DNA from: Desulfobulbaceae bacterium UBA2262
GTDB taxonomy: Bacteria > Desulfobacterota > Desulfobulbia > Desulfobulbales > Desulfurivibrionaceae
Reading direction: 5' to 3'
DNA: 24,383 bases
NCBI GenBank assembly: GCA_002347185.1
Contig: DDXK01000137.1
Coordinates: 1-24,383, forward strand
The notes beneath the pieces are model-generated. The model searched no databases. It worked only from the letters and a program-made list of their open reading frames with translations, and was not told where the DNA came from. The position numbers and the translations under genes were made by a program. Of the stretch, positions 24,353 to 24,383 are shown piece after piece (the first letter of the stretch is position 1; each line of letters starts with the position of its first letter).

Positions 24353-24383
24353 TGGTGCCGAAGAGAAGACTCGAACTTCCACG
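24353..24383 (-). tRNA. tRNA-Leu, 3' end only (cut by window edge)
   Basis: The minus strand reads the T arm (GGAAG, loop TTCGAGT, CTTCT), the 3' acceptor strand CTTCGGC, discriminator A and an encoded CCA. The acceptor implies a 5' strand GCCGAAG, and together with the CGTG end of a long variable arm this is characteristic of tRNA-Leu. The anticodon lies outside the window. Confidence 0.85.

Overview
The window looks like chromosomal DNA of an anaerobic, fairly GC-rich deltaproteobacterium (Desulfobacterota-like). The pointers are a pyruvate:ferredoxin oxidoreductase, a very large exported multihaem c-type cytochrome, an MpsC/DUF2294 protein and a CJM1_0395-type metalloprotease. This placement is inference from gene content; no rRNA or other decisive marker is present.

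Layout. 1-4593 (minus): purE, a SulP anion transporter with an unusual coiled-coil insert, and the N-terminal half of nifJ, running off the left edge. 4594-5045: terminators and one doubtful small ORF. 5046-8033 (minus): an MpsC-family protein, dnaK and grpE, with a sigma70-type promoter upstream of grpE. 8383-9210 (plus): an exported beta-carbonic-anhydrase homologue that has lost its zinc ligands. 9287-10591 (minus): a PLP aminotransferase. 10806-11009 (plus): a 67-residue Cys-rich protein. 11035-11922 (minus): a HEQAH metalloprotease-like protein. 12089-13402 (minus): citrate synthase with a good promoter. 13633-15009 (plus): thiE and a zinc-ribbon protein. 15040-18103 (minus): a rhomboid protease, hflK and hflC. 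18145-18351: two 82-bp copies of a dispersed palindromic element. 18478-22572 (minus): the giant cytochrome. 23082-24128 (plus): a SurA/PpiC-like chaperone. 24353-24383 (minus): the 3' end of a tRNA-Leu.

The main discovery candidate is the cytochrome. A 133-codon ORF with signal peptide and one haem motif is separated by a single in-frame TGA from 1,224 further codons carrying seven more haem motifs and three C-terminal InlB-like repeats, with no frameshift. A stem-loop directly after the TGA meets the published geometry for bacterial SECIS elements as I remember it. The simplest reading is one 1,364-residue octahaem selenoprotein cytochrome.

The rest is largely housekeeping: purine and thiamine synthesis, TCA entry, the Hsp70 system and membrane proteolysis by HflKC and rhomboid. 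Its odd members are the zinc-site-less carbonic anhydrase homologue, the expanded SulP transporter and two unrecognised Cys-rich proteins.
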